Of a stretch of 64,000 nucleotides of DNA, positions 1-8,393 are shown piece by piece; the stretch's first letter is position 1; every line of letters begins with the position of its first letter. This DNA is from Phycisphaerales bacterium (lineage in GTDB: Bacteria > Planctomycetota > Phycisphaerae > Phycisphaerales > UBA1924). The position numbers and the translations under genes are program-made. The stretch spans positions 124,001 to 188,000 of the forward strand of contig JAJDDC010000096.1 in assembly GCA_029260515.1 (NCBI GenBank), written 5' to 3'. The notes beneath the pieces were generated by a model, which searched no databases, was not told where the DNA came from, and saw only the letters and a program-made list of their open reading frames with translations.

Positions 1-825
1 CTGGCCGCGCTGTGCCAATCGGTCGGGATACACGCCCGCGTCGTGACCGGCTACATCGCCAACGAGTGGAACGAGCCGACGTCCCACTACATCGTGCGCG
101 AGAGCGACGCGCACGCGTGGGTCGAGGTGGAGGTCGTGCCGCGCGGCTCGCGCCCGAACGCCTTGGAGCGATGGATGTCGTTCGATGCGACGCCGGTCGC
201 CGACTTCCAGCAGATCCATGAGCCATCGCAGTCGCTGCTGGCGCGGATGCGCCGCCTGCTTGACACCGTCGAGTACGCCTGGATCAACTCGGTCGTGGGC
301 TACAACCGGCGCTCGCGGTCGGAGCTTGTGGACGTCTCGATCGACAGCGCCGTCGGGCGTTTTTCCGAGCAGGTGGGCGACCGCGTCCGCGCGGGCGGCC
401 CCGCCCTCTTTTTGCGGGCGCTGGGGGCCGGGATGATCGCTTTCGCGTTCAGCATGGCGTCGGGGTTCATTCTGCTCGCGCTGGCCCGCCAGCGCGGGTG
501 GCGACCGCGCGTGCTGATCCGCAGGCTCGTCTCGCGGATCCCGCTCCCGGGCTTCCTGGCGCTGCGCCGGCGCTCGCCCGAGGCCGCGCTGCGCCAGGAC
601 ATGCTGCGCACGCTCGACCGCCACGGGCGCCCCAAGCCAGACTGGCGCCCGCTGCTCACGCACGCGACCGCCCTCGGCGCCGCCAGCGAGCCCGCGTCCA
701 GGGTCGCCCGGGGCATCTACCGCGCCCGCTTCGGTCTCCGCCCGCTCTCGCCCGGCGAGACGAGCAGCGCTCGGGCGGATCTGGTCACGCTCCGAGCCGT
801 GCTCCGACGCAGCAGACGCTCCTGA
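1..825 (+). CDS. TgpA-like transglutaminase membrane protein, C-terminal part
   Basis: This gene is open at the left edge of the window, so the N-terminal membrane part and the catalytic Cys are missing. The visible 274 residues start inside a transglutaminase-like core: the His of DAHAWVEV and the Asp of SFDATP fit the last two members of a Cys-His-Asp triad. A linker follows, then one hydrophobic segment (about residues 138-160), then a cytoplasmic tail with the LDRHGRPK-type pattern of DUF4129. Core, membrane helix and DUF4129 tail in that order are the layout of the TgpA/DUF3488 family, whose substrate is mostly unknown. The family call is firm; the role in this cell is not known. Confidence 0.82.
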   Translation: MAALCQSVGIHARVVTGYIANEWNEPTSHYIVRESDAHAWVEVEVVPRGSRPNALERWMSFDATPVADFQQIHEPSQSLLARMRRLLDTVEYAWINSVVGYNRRSRSELVDVSIDSAVGRFSEQVGDRVRAGGPALFLRALGAGMIAFAFSMASGFILLALARQRGWRPRVLIRRLVSRIPLPGFLALRRRSPEAALRQDMLRTLDRHGRPKPDWRPLLTHATALGAASEPASRVARGIYRARFGLRPLSPGETSSARADLVTLRAVLRRSRRS

Positions 826-966
826 GGCCCGTCCGAGAAGCGTCACGATCGCGCCGATCGGTCCGCCCGGGCGCGGTGCGAGCCGGATTCTCGCGGGGCC
901 CTCAACGCGGGCGGGCCGAGGATCGATTCTCCAACTGGGGAAAAACCCAGACTGGAGCGCAGACAC

Positions 967-1806
967 ATGCCCGCAAGCAGATCGCGAACAGAGCGTTGGC
1001 GTGACAGCCTCGCCAAGATCCACGAGCGGGGCGGCGGCCTCGAGTTGACGCTCGACCGCGGGCCCAACGCCCAGGGAGGCGACCTCGTCTGGCGTGTCCG
1101 CCTGCTGGATATCGGGCCCGACACGCTCCGCGTCGAGCATCCCGGCGCCATGGGCATGCCTTTCCCCGTCAAGCAGGGCGCCCGTCTGATCGGGATCCTC
1201 GCCGTCGGCCAGAACCGCTGGATGTTCCATACGAGGATCCTCGCTATCGCCGGCCAGGGCTCCCAAGCGACCCTCGAGATCGAGACGCCCTCGGGCGTCG
1301 AGCGGTGCATGCGTCGCACGTTCGACCGCATCCGGACCGCGGCGGTCAACCTCCCGCCCGTCGAGTGCTGGTCCCTTCTCGACCCCGCGACCGGGCGGGC
1401 GGCCGAGATCGCCTGCCGGACACAGCTGCTCGATCTCCAGGACGACGACATCCTGGGCATCGGGGAAACGGGCGCCCACGAGCCGCCCCTGCTGCCCGAC
1501 GTCGGGAACCGGTACAACGCCGAGCTGGCCAACATCGGGGGCGGCGGCGTGGGACTGCGGTTTTCCAAGCAGCAGGCGCCGGCCCTCGACGCTCGGCGGT
1601 GCTTCTGGCTGCGGCTGGACCTGCGCCCGGTGGTTGCCGCCCCGGTGGCCGTGACCGCCCGCATGGCGCACACCCACCTGGACAGCACACAGAGCGTCTA
1701 CGCGGGCATGGCGTTCGACTTCCAGCACCACCCCGAGCACAAGACGTTCGTGCTCGAGCAGATCAGGCGCTACTTCGATCTGACGCAGCGCCGGTCGGCG
1801 GCCTGA
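967..1806 (+). CDS. YcgR/PilZ-like protein, possible c-di-GMP receptor
   Basis: This 279-residue soluble protein has a YcgR-like N-terminal half (about residues 20-110, with a PFPVKQG patch) followed by a PilZ-like half. An arginine-rich RRTFDR stretch near residue 118 fits the RxxxR c-di-GMP motif, and NIGGGGVG near residue 190 sits where D/NxSxxG is expected, with Gly replacing Ser. The end (YAGMAFDF to RYFDL) also matches PilZ domains. YcgR proteins bind c-di-GMP and act on motility or other surface functions. The ATG at 967 follows a GGAG about 9 bases upstream. The family call is moderately sure; c-di-GMP binding is an inference because the second motif is altered. Confidence 0.6.
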   Translation: MPASRSRTERWRDSLAKIHERGGGLELTLDRGPNAQGGDLVWRVRLLDIGPDTLRVEHPGAMGMPFPVKQGARLIGILAVGQNRWMFHTRILAIAGQGSQATLEIETPSGVERCMRRTFDRIRTAAVNLPPVECWSLLDPATGRAAEIACRTQLLDLQDDDILGIGETGAHEPPLLPDVGNRYNAELANIGGGGVGLRFSKQQAPALDARRCFWLRLDLRPVVAAPVAVTARMAHTHLDSTQSVYAGMAFDFQHHPEHKTFVLEQIRRYFDLTQRRSAA

Positions 1807-1868
1807 CCCCGGTCGCGGCCGTACGCCGCGGCGAGCCGGGCCTGGTCGCACACCCGGTGCGCAAGAAA

Positions 1869-1895
1869 ACGGGCGGACGCTGCGCGTCCGCCCGT
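1869..1895 (-). terminator. Intrinsic terminator between convergent genes
   Basis: A perfect 12-bp inverted repeat with a 3-nt loop (ACGGGCGGACGC / GCGTCCGCCCGT) lies between two convergent genes. Read on the minus strand it is followed directly by GTTTTCTT, so it should end the lipoprotein transcript. On the plus strand the tail is poor in T. Confidence 0.75.
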
Positions 1896-1923
1896 GTCGT
1901 TGATCCGATGTGCCCGCGGCCGA

Positions 1924-2835
1924 TCAGTCGAAGATCGCCGAGTAATGCGAGCCGGTCGAGTACGTCACCGGGCGTTCCACAACGAGCATGCGGGCGTCGC
2001 CCGAGCCGGCGTAGAGCTGGATCTGGTTCTCGCCCTCGTTCCACACGCCCGTCCAGCGGTGCTGCGTCGGCGCGACGTTGGTGACGCGGCCGGAGGATGT
2101 GTTGAACACGGCGATGCCGCTGTCGCTCTCGATGTCGATCGCGCCCTTGGACTCGGGCGGCACGACCAGATAGACAGGCCCGATCGAGGACGTGATCCGT
2201 ACAGGCTCGATGATGGGCTCGGCGGCCCGGACCTCGACCCGCCCGCCCTGGCCGCCCGCGAACCCGCTCTCGATCGTGACGGCGCCGCGAACCCCAGTCA
2301 CGTCAACCGACCCGCCCGCGTTGCGGACGAGCAGGCCATCGCACACCGGGGTCTTGATGATCAGGTCAACGCGGGGCTGGAAGCCGTTCTCGAGCGGGCT
2401 GTTCAGCGTCGTGACGCGGAGGATCGAGCGGTCGGCGCCCGAGTCGTGCTCAGCGATGACCCAGTTGTCCTTGTCGCTCGCGTCCAGACCCCAGAGCTCG
2501 AGTTCCTTGCGGTCGCTCCCCGGGATCCGGGCCTGGATGGTCGCCTCGGAGTACCGGTCCGAGCAGATGATCGTGATCGAGCCGTTCTGGTTCTCGACGT
2601 CGATCGCGGTGAACCGCCCCTGCACGACGGGCTCGCCGTGGATCGCGATCATGGTCGCCCGGTTGTTGGTGACCAGGCGGGCGCGGATGCCGCCCTTGCC
2701 CAGGCGCTGCCCGAGGCGGCTGCCCAGCTTGTGCTTGCACCCGCCCAGTTCGACGCCGGTCAGCACCAGCGCGCCCGTGAGCGCCACGAGGGCGAGGATC
2801 CGAGCCGGCGAGCGAGTGGGTTTACGTGTCGTCAT
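1924..2835 (-). CDS. Lipoprotein with DUF4097-like beta-repeat region
   Basis: The protein has 303 residues from the ATG at 2835. An N-terminal basic segment and a hydrophobic helix end in a lipobox (ELGGC), so it should be a lipidated envelope protein. The rest is rich in short beta strands: GSITII, GSVDVTG, GAVTIESG and GAIDIESDSG. This is the look of DUF4097 or auto-adhesin-like beta-solenoid domains. It stands alone, divergent from the ncRNA/rny region. A longer frame extends 26 codons upstream, but those residues are not signal-like, so I use the internal ATG. No specific function can be assigned. Confidence 0.75.
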   Translation of the reverse strand: MTTRKPTRSPARILALVALTGALVLTGVELGGCKHKLGSRLGQRLGKGGIRARLVTNNRATMIAIHGEPVVQGRFTAIDVENQNGSITIICSDRYSEATIQARIPGSDRKELELWGLDASDKDNWVIAEHDSGADRSILRVTTLNSPLENGFQPRVDLIIKTPVCDGLLVRNAGGSVDVTGVRGAVTIESGFAGGQGGRVEVRAAEPIIEPVRITSSIGPVYLVVPPESKGAIDIESDSGIAVFNTSSGRVTNVAPTQHRWTGVWNEGENQIQLYAGSGDARMLVVERPVTYSTGSHYSAIFD

Positions 2836-3006
2836 GGCGTGTGGTCCGTGCTCAGGTGTGTTCGGAATACAGTCGGTATCGCCGTGGGCCCGCCTCGCGG
2901 CCCCGGAATCCACTATCGACCGAGAACCCCGTCGGCCTGACCGGGATCGCTCGGAACATGCCAGCTCGTGGTTCGGGGCGGGTGAGGGTTCCGGCAGGCT
3001 CCGGGA

Positions 3007-3035
3007 TTGGCAGGGGGCTGTGGGGGTGATAAGAT
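3007..3035 (+). promoter_or_regulatory. Sigma-70 promoter with extended -10 element
   Basis: TTGGCA (3007-3012), a 17-nt spacer, then TAAGAT (3030-3035) preceded by TG one base away, which gives the extended form TGATAAGAT. This is the best-formed promoter I found in the window. Transcription would start near 3042, about 345 bases before rny. Confidence 0.7.
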
Positions 3036-3041
3036 CCTGCC

Positions 3042-3247
3042 AGTAGTGAGTTCAGAGCCCGGGTGTTCGAGCAAGTTTGCCCGGGCGTAAAAGACAAAGC
3101 GATGGGCGGGAGCCGCATCGCGGATAGATGAGCACGCACCCCGCCACACCCCGATATCCGAGGGTGGCGTACGGGAACGAGCCAGTTGGCGTAAGGCGCC
3201 AGCGGGCAAAGGCTTCGGATCGATGACCGATGATGAAGGGTTTTTTG
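3042..3247 (+). ncRNA. Candidate structured RNA or attenuated leader upstream of rny
   Basis: This stretch lies in a 552-base region without any convincing gene (2836-3387). It begins just after a strong promoter and ends with a hairpin (cttc..atcg / cgat..gaag, 3214-3239) and a six-T run (3242-3247). Inside are several short helices: gcccggg/cccgggc, gcgatg/catcgc, and cgcc-accc/gggt-ggcg. The length of about 205 nt is close to 6S RNA, but I do not see one long bulged rod, and it lacks the marks of SRP RNA, tmRNA, RNase P RNA or common riboswitches. It may be a free small RNA, or an attenuator controlling rny 140 bases downstream. Confidence 0.5.
3214..3247 (+). terminator. Intrinsic terminator of the candidate ncRNA
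   Basis: The stem is cttc-gg-atcg / cgat-gat-gaag with a 5-nt loop and a small internal loop, followed by GG and TTTTTT. It lies before rny, so it may be a true end or an attenuator. Confidence 0.55.
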
Positions 3248-3387
3248 TCAGCGACGCTGCGGCTTTGTTCGGCCCACGGCCGATCGCGGGGAACGTCCAG
3301 AGACTAGCCCAGACTCCGACGGTCTGATCCCGGCTCATCAGGTCCGCCCCGCGGCCGGGACGCGGCTTGTCCGCGCCCACGCCCGTT

Positions 3388-5001
3388 ATGAACGGGGGCG
3401 GTGTGGCCAACGGTTCGACATTCATCCTCGCCCAACTCAGCACGCCGGGCGTGACTCTCGTCGCGCTCGGGGCGCTCGCGGTCGGCATCGCCTGCGGATT
3501 CCTGCTCCGCCGTGTCCTGGCCCTCAAGGGCATCAAGGACGCGAAGGCCGAGGGGGAGCGGATCCGCCAGCTCGCCAATGAGGAGGCGGGCAGGATCCGC
3601 GAGAAGGCCAGTCTCGAGGGCGAGAAACTGGCGCTGGAGCGCAAAGAGGCCTTCGAGAAGGAGGCCGATGCGGCCCGCGAGGAACTGCGCGAACGGGACC
3701 GCCGGCTCACCAAACGCGAGGACCAGATCGACCGCAAGGAGGGCTCGCTGGCCGAACGCGAGGAGGCGGGCGCCAAGCGCGCCGAGGCACTCGAACACCG
3801 GGAGGACCGCCTGGGCGGACGCGAGTCCGAGGTCGAGCGTCTCATCGAACAGCAGACCGAGAAGCTCCACCAGGTCGCGGACCTGTCGCGGGAGGCGGCC
3901 CGCGAGATGCTGCTGGCACGGGTCGAGGACGCGTGCCGGGGTGATGTCGCGAAGGTGACCCGCAAGATTATCGAGGAGGCCGAGGACGGCGCCCGCGAGC
4001 GGGCCAACGAGATCGTCCTCCAGGCCATCCAGCGGTACGCGACCGAGACCACGAGCGAGTCCACCGTCCGCACCGTCGAGATCCCCTCCGACGACATGAA
4101 GGGGCGGATCATCGGGCGCGAGGGGCGGAACATCCGGGCGATCGAGAAGGCGACGGGCGTGGACATCATCGTGGACGACACGCCGGGGGTGATCGTGGTC
4201 TCGTGCTTCGACAAGGTCCGTCAGGCGGTGGCGGTCGAGGCGCTCCAGCGCCTCGTCGCCGACGGGCGCCTGCACCCGACGCGCATCGAGGAGGTCGTCG
4301 AGAAGGTCCGCGGCGAGATCGAGGAGAAGGTGATCAAGGCGGGCAAGGACGCGGCTCTCGAGGTCAACCTCAAGGGCTTCCACCCCAAGGTCATCGAGGC
4401 GATGGGCAAGCTCAGCTACCGGACAAGCTACGCCCAGAACGTGCTACGCCACTCGGTCGAGGTCGCGTACATGAGCCAGGTGATCGCCGAGCAGCTCGGG
4501 CTCGACGGGCGCATCGCGCGCCGGTGCGGGTTCCTGCACGACATCGGCAAGGCGATGGACCACGAGATGGAGGGCGGGCACCCGAAGATCGGGATGGAGT
4601 TCGCCCGCCAGTACGGCGAGAAGGAGGAGGCCGTCCTCAACGCCATCGGCGGGCACCACGCGGACATCCCCTCGACCACGTGGTACACACCGATCGTGAT
4701 GGCGGCCGACGCGGTCAGCTCCGCCCGACCCGGAGCGAGGCGCGAGTCGATGGAGCGATACGTCCAGCGCCTCAACGACCTGCAGGACATCGCGATGAGC
4801 CAGCCCGGCGTGACCGAGGCGTACGCGATCCAGGCTGGACGCGAGGTCCGTGTGATGATCGACGCGAACCGCGTCAGCGACGACGAGGCGTACCTGATCG
4901 CCCACGAGATCGCCAAACGGGTCGCCGACGAGATGACGTTCCCGGGCGAGATCCGCGTGACGGTCCTCCGCGAGACACGGGCGATCGAGATCGCCCGCTG
5001 A
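3388..5001 (+). CDS. rny: Ribonuclease Y
   Basis: RNase Y is a membrane-anchored endoribonuclease that starts mRNA decay in many bacteria. The 537-residue protein shows the full family order: a transmembrane helix (about residues 10-33), a long charged coiled coil (about 40-200), a KH RNA-binding domain with the MKGRIIGREGRN signature (about 226-290), and an HD domain with FLHDIGKAMDHE and GGHHAD (about 350-450). An in-frame TTG lies 21 bases further upstream; I prefer the ATG, though neither start has a clear Shine-Dalgarno site. It stands alone and is preceded by a candidate structured leader or small RNA. Confidence 0.95.
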   Translation: MNGGGVANGSTFILAQLSTPGVTLVALGALAVGIACGFLLRRVLALKGIKDAKAEGERIRQLANEEAGRIREKASLEGEKLALERKEAFEKEADAAREELRERDRRLTKREDQIDRKEGSLAEREEAGAKRAEALEHREDRLGGRESEVERLIEQQTEKLHQVADLSREAAREMLLARVEDACRGDVAKVTRKIIEEAEDGARERANEIVLQAIQRYATETTSESTVRTVEIPSDDMKGRIIGREGRNIRAIEKATGVDIIVDDTPGVIVVSCFDKVRQAVAVEALQRLVADGRLHPTRIEEVVEKVRGEIEEKVIKAGKDAALEVNLKGFHPKVIEAMGKLSYRTSYAQNVLRHSVEVAYMSQVIAEQLGLDGRIARRCGFLHDIGKAMDHEMEGGHPKIGMEFARQYGEKEEAVLNAIGGHHADIPSTTWYTPIVMAADAVSSARPGARRESMERYVQRLNDLQDIAMSQPGVTEAYAIQAGREVRVMIDANRVSDDEAYLIAHEIAKRVADEMTFPGEIRVTVLRETRAIEIAR

Positions 5002-5042
5002 GCCCAGCCGCCGGCGCTCTTTGGCCAACGGGGTCCGCGTGG

Positions 5043-5048
5043 TAGACT
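5043..5048 (+). promoter_or_regulatory. -10 element, possibly leaderless promoter
   Basis: TAGACT lies 8 bases before the ATG at 5057. TTGGCC at 5021-5026 sits 16 bases upstream and could be the -35. No Shine-Dalgarno site fits between them, so the mRNA would begin at or next to the start codon. Confidence 0.5.
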
Positions 5049-5056
5049 CGCCGGGC

Positions 5057-6508
5057 ATGCGTTACGCACGTCCCTCGAACATAGTGGTCCTCGCTTGGAC
5101 GGTCGCGATCGCGATCTGCGTCGTCGGCGCCCGGACCCAGCCGCTCGCGCGTCCGGGTGAGGCGACCCGGTACGACGGGCACGCCCTGGTGCGTGTCGCC
5201 TTCCGCGGCGCCGCCGATGCGCAATCGCTCGAGGCGGCCGGCGTCCTCATGATCTCGTGCGAGGCTTCGCCCGCCGGCGCAGAAGTGCTCGTCCCGCCCG
5301 GGCTGATGAGCGTGCTCGATGATCTGGGCCTCGAGTACGAGGTGTTGGTGGACGATGTGCAGCCGTCGATCGACGCCGAGTCGGCCCGGATCCGTGAGAA
5401 CCTGGAACGCTTCGCTCGCGGCCAGACCGGTTGGTACGAGGACTACAAGCCGCTGGAGGCGGTCGATGCCCGGATCGACGAGCTGATCGCCCGGCGCCCG
5501 GACCTGGCCAGCCGATCCGTGATCGGTACGACGCACGAGGGGCGCCCGATCTGGTCGCTTCTGATCTCGTCGGACAACGGCGCTTGCAAGCCGGTCTTCG
5601 TCGTCGTCGGTACAACGCACGCGCGCGAGTGGTTGACGCCGATGAGTGTGATGTACCTCGCCGAGCTGCTCATCGACGGGCAAGGCGTGAACGCGGGGAT
5701 CACGGCACTGCTCGACGACCTTGACGTGCTGATCGTGCCCGTGCTCAACCCGGACGGGTACGCGTTCACGTGGGAGCTGAACCGTTTCTGGCGGAAGAAC
5801 CGCTCGCCGCACCCGCCGTGGTACCAGGGGACCGCCAGGCCCGGCACGGACCTGAACCGGAACTACGGCGTGGACTGGGGGCTCACCGGATCGAGCAACG
5901 ACCCGCAGTCGGACACGTTCCGCGGCGCCGAGGCGTTCTCGGAGCTGGAGACCTCGGCGATCCGCGACGCGGTGCTGGGCGAGCCGCGTGTCCGCGGGTT
6001 CGTGGACGTGCACAGCTACGCGAATCTCGTCCTCTTTCCATGGGGCACGCGCCCGGGGAGCGTGCCCAATGTTAAGGAGTACGAGGGTGTGGGCGAGGGG
6101 ATCGCCGACGCGATACAGGCTGTGCATGGTCAGGCTTTCGACGTCGGCCCGATCCGCACGCACCTGTACCCGATCTCGGGCGGCTCGACGGACTGGTTCC
6201 ACGTGGTCGCCCGCGCGTTCTCGTACCTCCTCGAGCTGCGCGGCCCCGGATTCGATCCGCCCGCGACGGCGATCATGCCGGGGGTGGAGGAGACCGCGGC
6301 GGGGCTGCTGGTGCAGGCGCGGCACGTCGCCGACGGGCCCGCGCTGCTCGCCGACCTCGACCGAGATTGTGCGCACACGTACCTCGACGTCCTCGCGTTT
6401 ATGACCGCGTTCGCCTCGGGCCACAGCGCGGCGGACCTCGACCTCGACGGGGCGTTCACGTTCGACGACGCGCTCGAGTTTCTCGCGCTCTTCGTCGAGG
6501 GTCGCTAG
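5057..6508 (+). CDS. Secreted M14 zinc carboxypeptidase with GC-type dockerin tail
   Basis: This is a 483-residue exported metallopeptidase that removes C-terminal amino acids from peptides. After a signal peptide (about residues 1-31) and a propeptide-like region, the catalytic domain shows the zinc ligands His188 and Glu191 (HAREW) and His319 (VDVHSYAN), the substrate-binding NRNYG, and the catalytic Glu393 (YLLELRG). The last 50 residues carry two short EF-hand-like units (DLDRDC and ADLDLDG, each with a following LDVLAF/DALEFL helix). These resemble the GC-type dockerin tails of planctomycete secreted proteins. It ends 4 bases inside the convergent gene. The start is chosen from the signal peptide. 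Confidence 0.88.
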   Translation: MRYARPSNIVVLAWTVAIAICVVGARTQPLARPGEATRYDGHALVRVAFRGAADAQSLEAAGVLMISCEASPAGAEVLVPPGLMSVLDDLGLEYEVLVDDVQPSIDAESARIRENLERFARGQTGWYEDYKPLEAVDARIDELIARRPDLASRSVIGTTHEGRPIWSLLISSDNGACKPVFVVVGTTHAREWLTPMSVMYLAELLIDGQGVNAGITALLDDLDVLIVPVLNPDGYAFTWELNRFWRKNRSPHPPWYQGTARPGTDLNRNYGVDWGLTGSSNDPQSDTFRGAEAFSELETSAIRDAVLGEPRVRGFVDVHSYANLVLFPWGTRPGSVPNVKEYEGVGEGIADAIQAVHGQAFDVGPIRTHLYPISGGSTDWFHVVARAFSYLLELRGPGFDPPATAIMPGVEETAAGLLVQARHVADGPALLADLDRDCAHTYLDVLAFMTAFASGHSAADLDLDGAFTFDDALEFLALFVEGR

Positions 6509-7374
6509 CGCGAGAGCATCGCGGCGCAGGCGGCGGCGAGCACCACCAGGCGGACGTCCACGAGCGATTTCACGCGCCGGAATCCCGCGAACAGGATCGC
6601 GACCGTCGTCGCCGGGAGCAGGATCGCCCACGTGGTGCGTGCCGCGGCACTCGTGTGATGCGCCGTCGAGAGGAGGCAGACGCTTGCGCCGGCTGTGAGG
6701 GCGATCGCCACCGCGCCTGCCGGCGAGCCCCCGTACTCCGCGGCGATCGAACCAACGCCGAACGAGCGATCCGCCTCGGTGTCGTCGAGGTCGCACAGAA
6801 CAGCGTCGGCGGTTACGAGCAGCAGCGACGCCAGCGCGACCAGCCCGGCACGGTCCCACGGGATATCTGTGCCCGGCAGGACGCACGCGAGCGCGACGGC
6901 GGTCAGCCCGGCGCCGACGTACAGGTTCTTCAGGACCGGGATGCTCTTGACACGCAGCGCCGAGGCGCGCTTGCCCGGTCGCCCGGCATAGACCAGCACG
7001 CCGAGCACGCCCGCGCCGATCGATACGGCTGTGATCCACGACACCCACACGCCACCGATCGTCATCCCAGCGCCGAGGGACGCGATCGCGAGGAGGCGGA
7101 GCGTCGGGCCGTGCCGGCGGAACAACGCGTCGCGGCGTGGGTCCGCCGCGGCGTCCGCGGGATCGAGCAGCGCGTTGGAGAGCTTGACGCGGTCGAGCAG
7201 GAACATGGCGTGCGCGCCGAAGAGCGAGGCCATCGCGGGAGCGAGCCCCGGGAGCAGCCCCTCGCCCAGCGACTGGGTGAACATCGCGACGAGCCCCGTC
7301 GCGTACAGCGCCTGCCAGATCGAGAGGTCGGCGCCCAGGCGCCAGAGGCGGTGGGGGAGCCCGCCTTCGCTCAC
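6505..7374 (-). CDS. UbiA-like prenyltransferase family membrane protein
   Basis: This polytopic membrane protein of 289 residues has about eight hydrophobic helices. Two acidic stretches face each other across the sequence: DRVKLSNALLDPAD near residue 60 and DLDDTEADRSFGVGS near residue 195. They correspond to the two Asp-rich motifs of UbiA-type aromatic prenyltransferases, although the first is less canonical than N/DxxxD. The proposed GTG start overlaps the stop of the upstream parvulin gene as GTGA, which indicates translational coupling. Its substrate cannot be told from the sequence; quinone, heme or lipid pathways are possible. The family call is fairly likely. Confidence 0.6.
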   Translation of the reverse strand: MSEGGLPHRLWRLGADLSIWQALYATGLVAMFTQSLGEGLLPGLAPAMASLFGAHAMFLLDRVKLSNALLDPADAAADPRRDALFRRHGPTLRLLAIASLGAGMTIGGVWVSWITAVSIGAGVLGVLVYAGRPGKRASALRVKSIPVLKNLYVGAGLTAVALACVLPGTDIPWDRAGLVALASLLLVTADAVLCDLDDTEADRSFGVGSIAAEYGGSPAGAVAIALTAGASVCLLSTAHHTSAAARTTWAILLPATTVAILFAGFRRVKSLVDVRLVVLAAACAAMLSR

Positions 7375-8393
7375 GGCGCCGCCCGCGAGGCGTCCCACGA
7401 CCACGAGAGCGAGCGGTCGAGCACGGTGATCTTCGCCTGCTCCATAAGGCGTGTCGCGATGCGGTCCATCTCGAGCCGCTCCTTGCGGCGGCGCAGCTCG
7501 CGCTCGATCCGGGCGCGCTCGCCCACGGGCGTGGGCTCTGCTGGCAGGACCTCCGTCACCATCGCGAACGCGAAGCCGGCATCGATCGCCAGGATCTGGC
7601 TCAGACCGCCCGGCGGAGTCATCGAGACCGCGCGACGCAATGCCTCGGGGTACGCCGGGTCGAGCGGGCTGACGGCGCCGAGCCGCCCACCCCGGGAGGC
7701 CGAGGCGTCGATCGAGCGCGTCGCCGCACGCGCCATAAACACGTCGGCGGGGTTGCCGGCCGCGTTCAAGACCTCCGAGCGCAAACTCGACGCCTCGCGC
7801 TCGCTCGCCGTGACGATGACCATCGCCCGCCGCCGCTCGCCGTACCGGATCTGCTCGGACAGGTCGATCTCGCGGGGCTCGAGCCCGGCGGCGCCCTGCG
7901 CCAGAGCTCGGAGCATCGCCGAACGCCGCAGCAGCCGAGCGAAGCGGGCCTCGCCGAGCCCGCGCTGGGCCCGTACCTGCTCGAGCAGGGTGTCCGCCCC
8001 GACACCCGGCGAGTCCAGTTCCTCGAGCAGGATCGCCAGCTCGTCGTCCGCAGCGCCTGGCGCCAGGGCCAGGCCCCGACGCTGCATCTCCCGGGAGAGA
8101 ACCCGCTCGAGCGCGATCTCCGCAACGACCCCAGAACCGCCCGATTCGGCCAGCGCCGGACGCAGCTCGTCCCAGCCGATCGGGTCGCCGTTGACCAGGA
8201 CCGGCACCCGCGCGGCGGACCCGTCCCGGAGCGACGTCGGTTCAGTCGCGCCCCCGCCAGCCCGGGCCCTGTGAGCGCCCGAGCCGCACCCGATCGACAG
8301 GGTCGCAGCGAGGATCGCGGCGGACAACGCGGCCAGGGCCGGCCAAGGGCGGTTGCTTGACCGCCGACGATCTCGGGCGCACAGTCGGTTCAT
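7371..8393 (-). CDS. SurA/PpiC-type peptidyl-prolyl isomerase lipoprotein
   Basis: This 340-residue protein has a basic N terminus, a hydrophobic helix and a lipobox (LSIGC), so it should be a lipidated chaperone of the cell envelope. A SurA-like N-terminal helical region (VLVNGDPIGWDELRPAL, then ERVLSREMQRRGL) is followed by a parvulin domain containing GGRLGAVSPLDPAYPEALRRAV and a FAFAMVTEVLP strand. Family members catalyse proline isomerisation and hold unfolded outer-membrane proteins. The ATG at 8393 shares bases with the divergent gene's ATG in a CATG. The following UbiA-like gene overlaps by 4 bases, so the two form an operon. Confidence 0.72.
   Translation of the reverse strand: MNRLCARDRRRSSNRPWPALAALSAAILAATLSIGCGSGAHRARAGGGATEPTSLRDGSAARVPVLVNGDPIGWDELRPALAESGGSGVVAEIALERVLSREMQRRGLALAPGAADDELAILLEELDSPGVGADTLLEQVRAQRGLGEARFARLLRRSAMLRALAQGAAGLEPREIDLSEQIRYGERRRAMVIVTASEREASSLRSEVLNAAGNPADVFMARAATRSIDASASRGGRLGAVSPLDPAYPEALRRAVSMTPPGGLSQILAIDAGFAFAMVTEVLPAEPTPVGERARIERELRRRKERLEMDRIATRLMEQAKITVLDRSLSWSWDASRAAP

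Noticed and set aside
3042-3247. 6S RNA, SRP RNA, tmRNA, RNase P RNA or a known riboswitch
   Set aside because: The size fits 6S, but I could not build a single long bulged stem. The SRP tetraloop region, tmRNA ends, RNase P core and common riboswitch boxes are not visible. Left as an unknown candidate.
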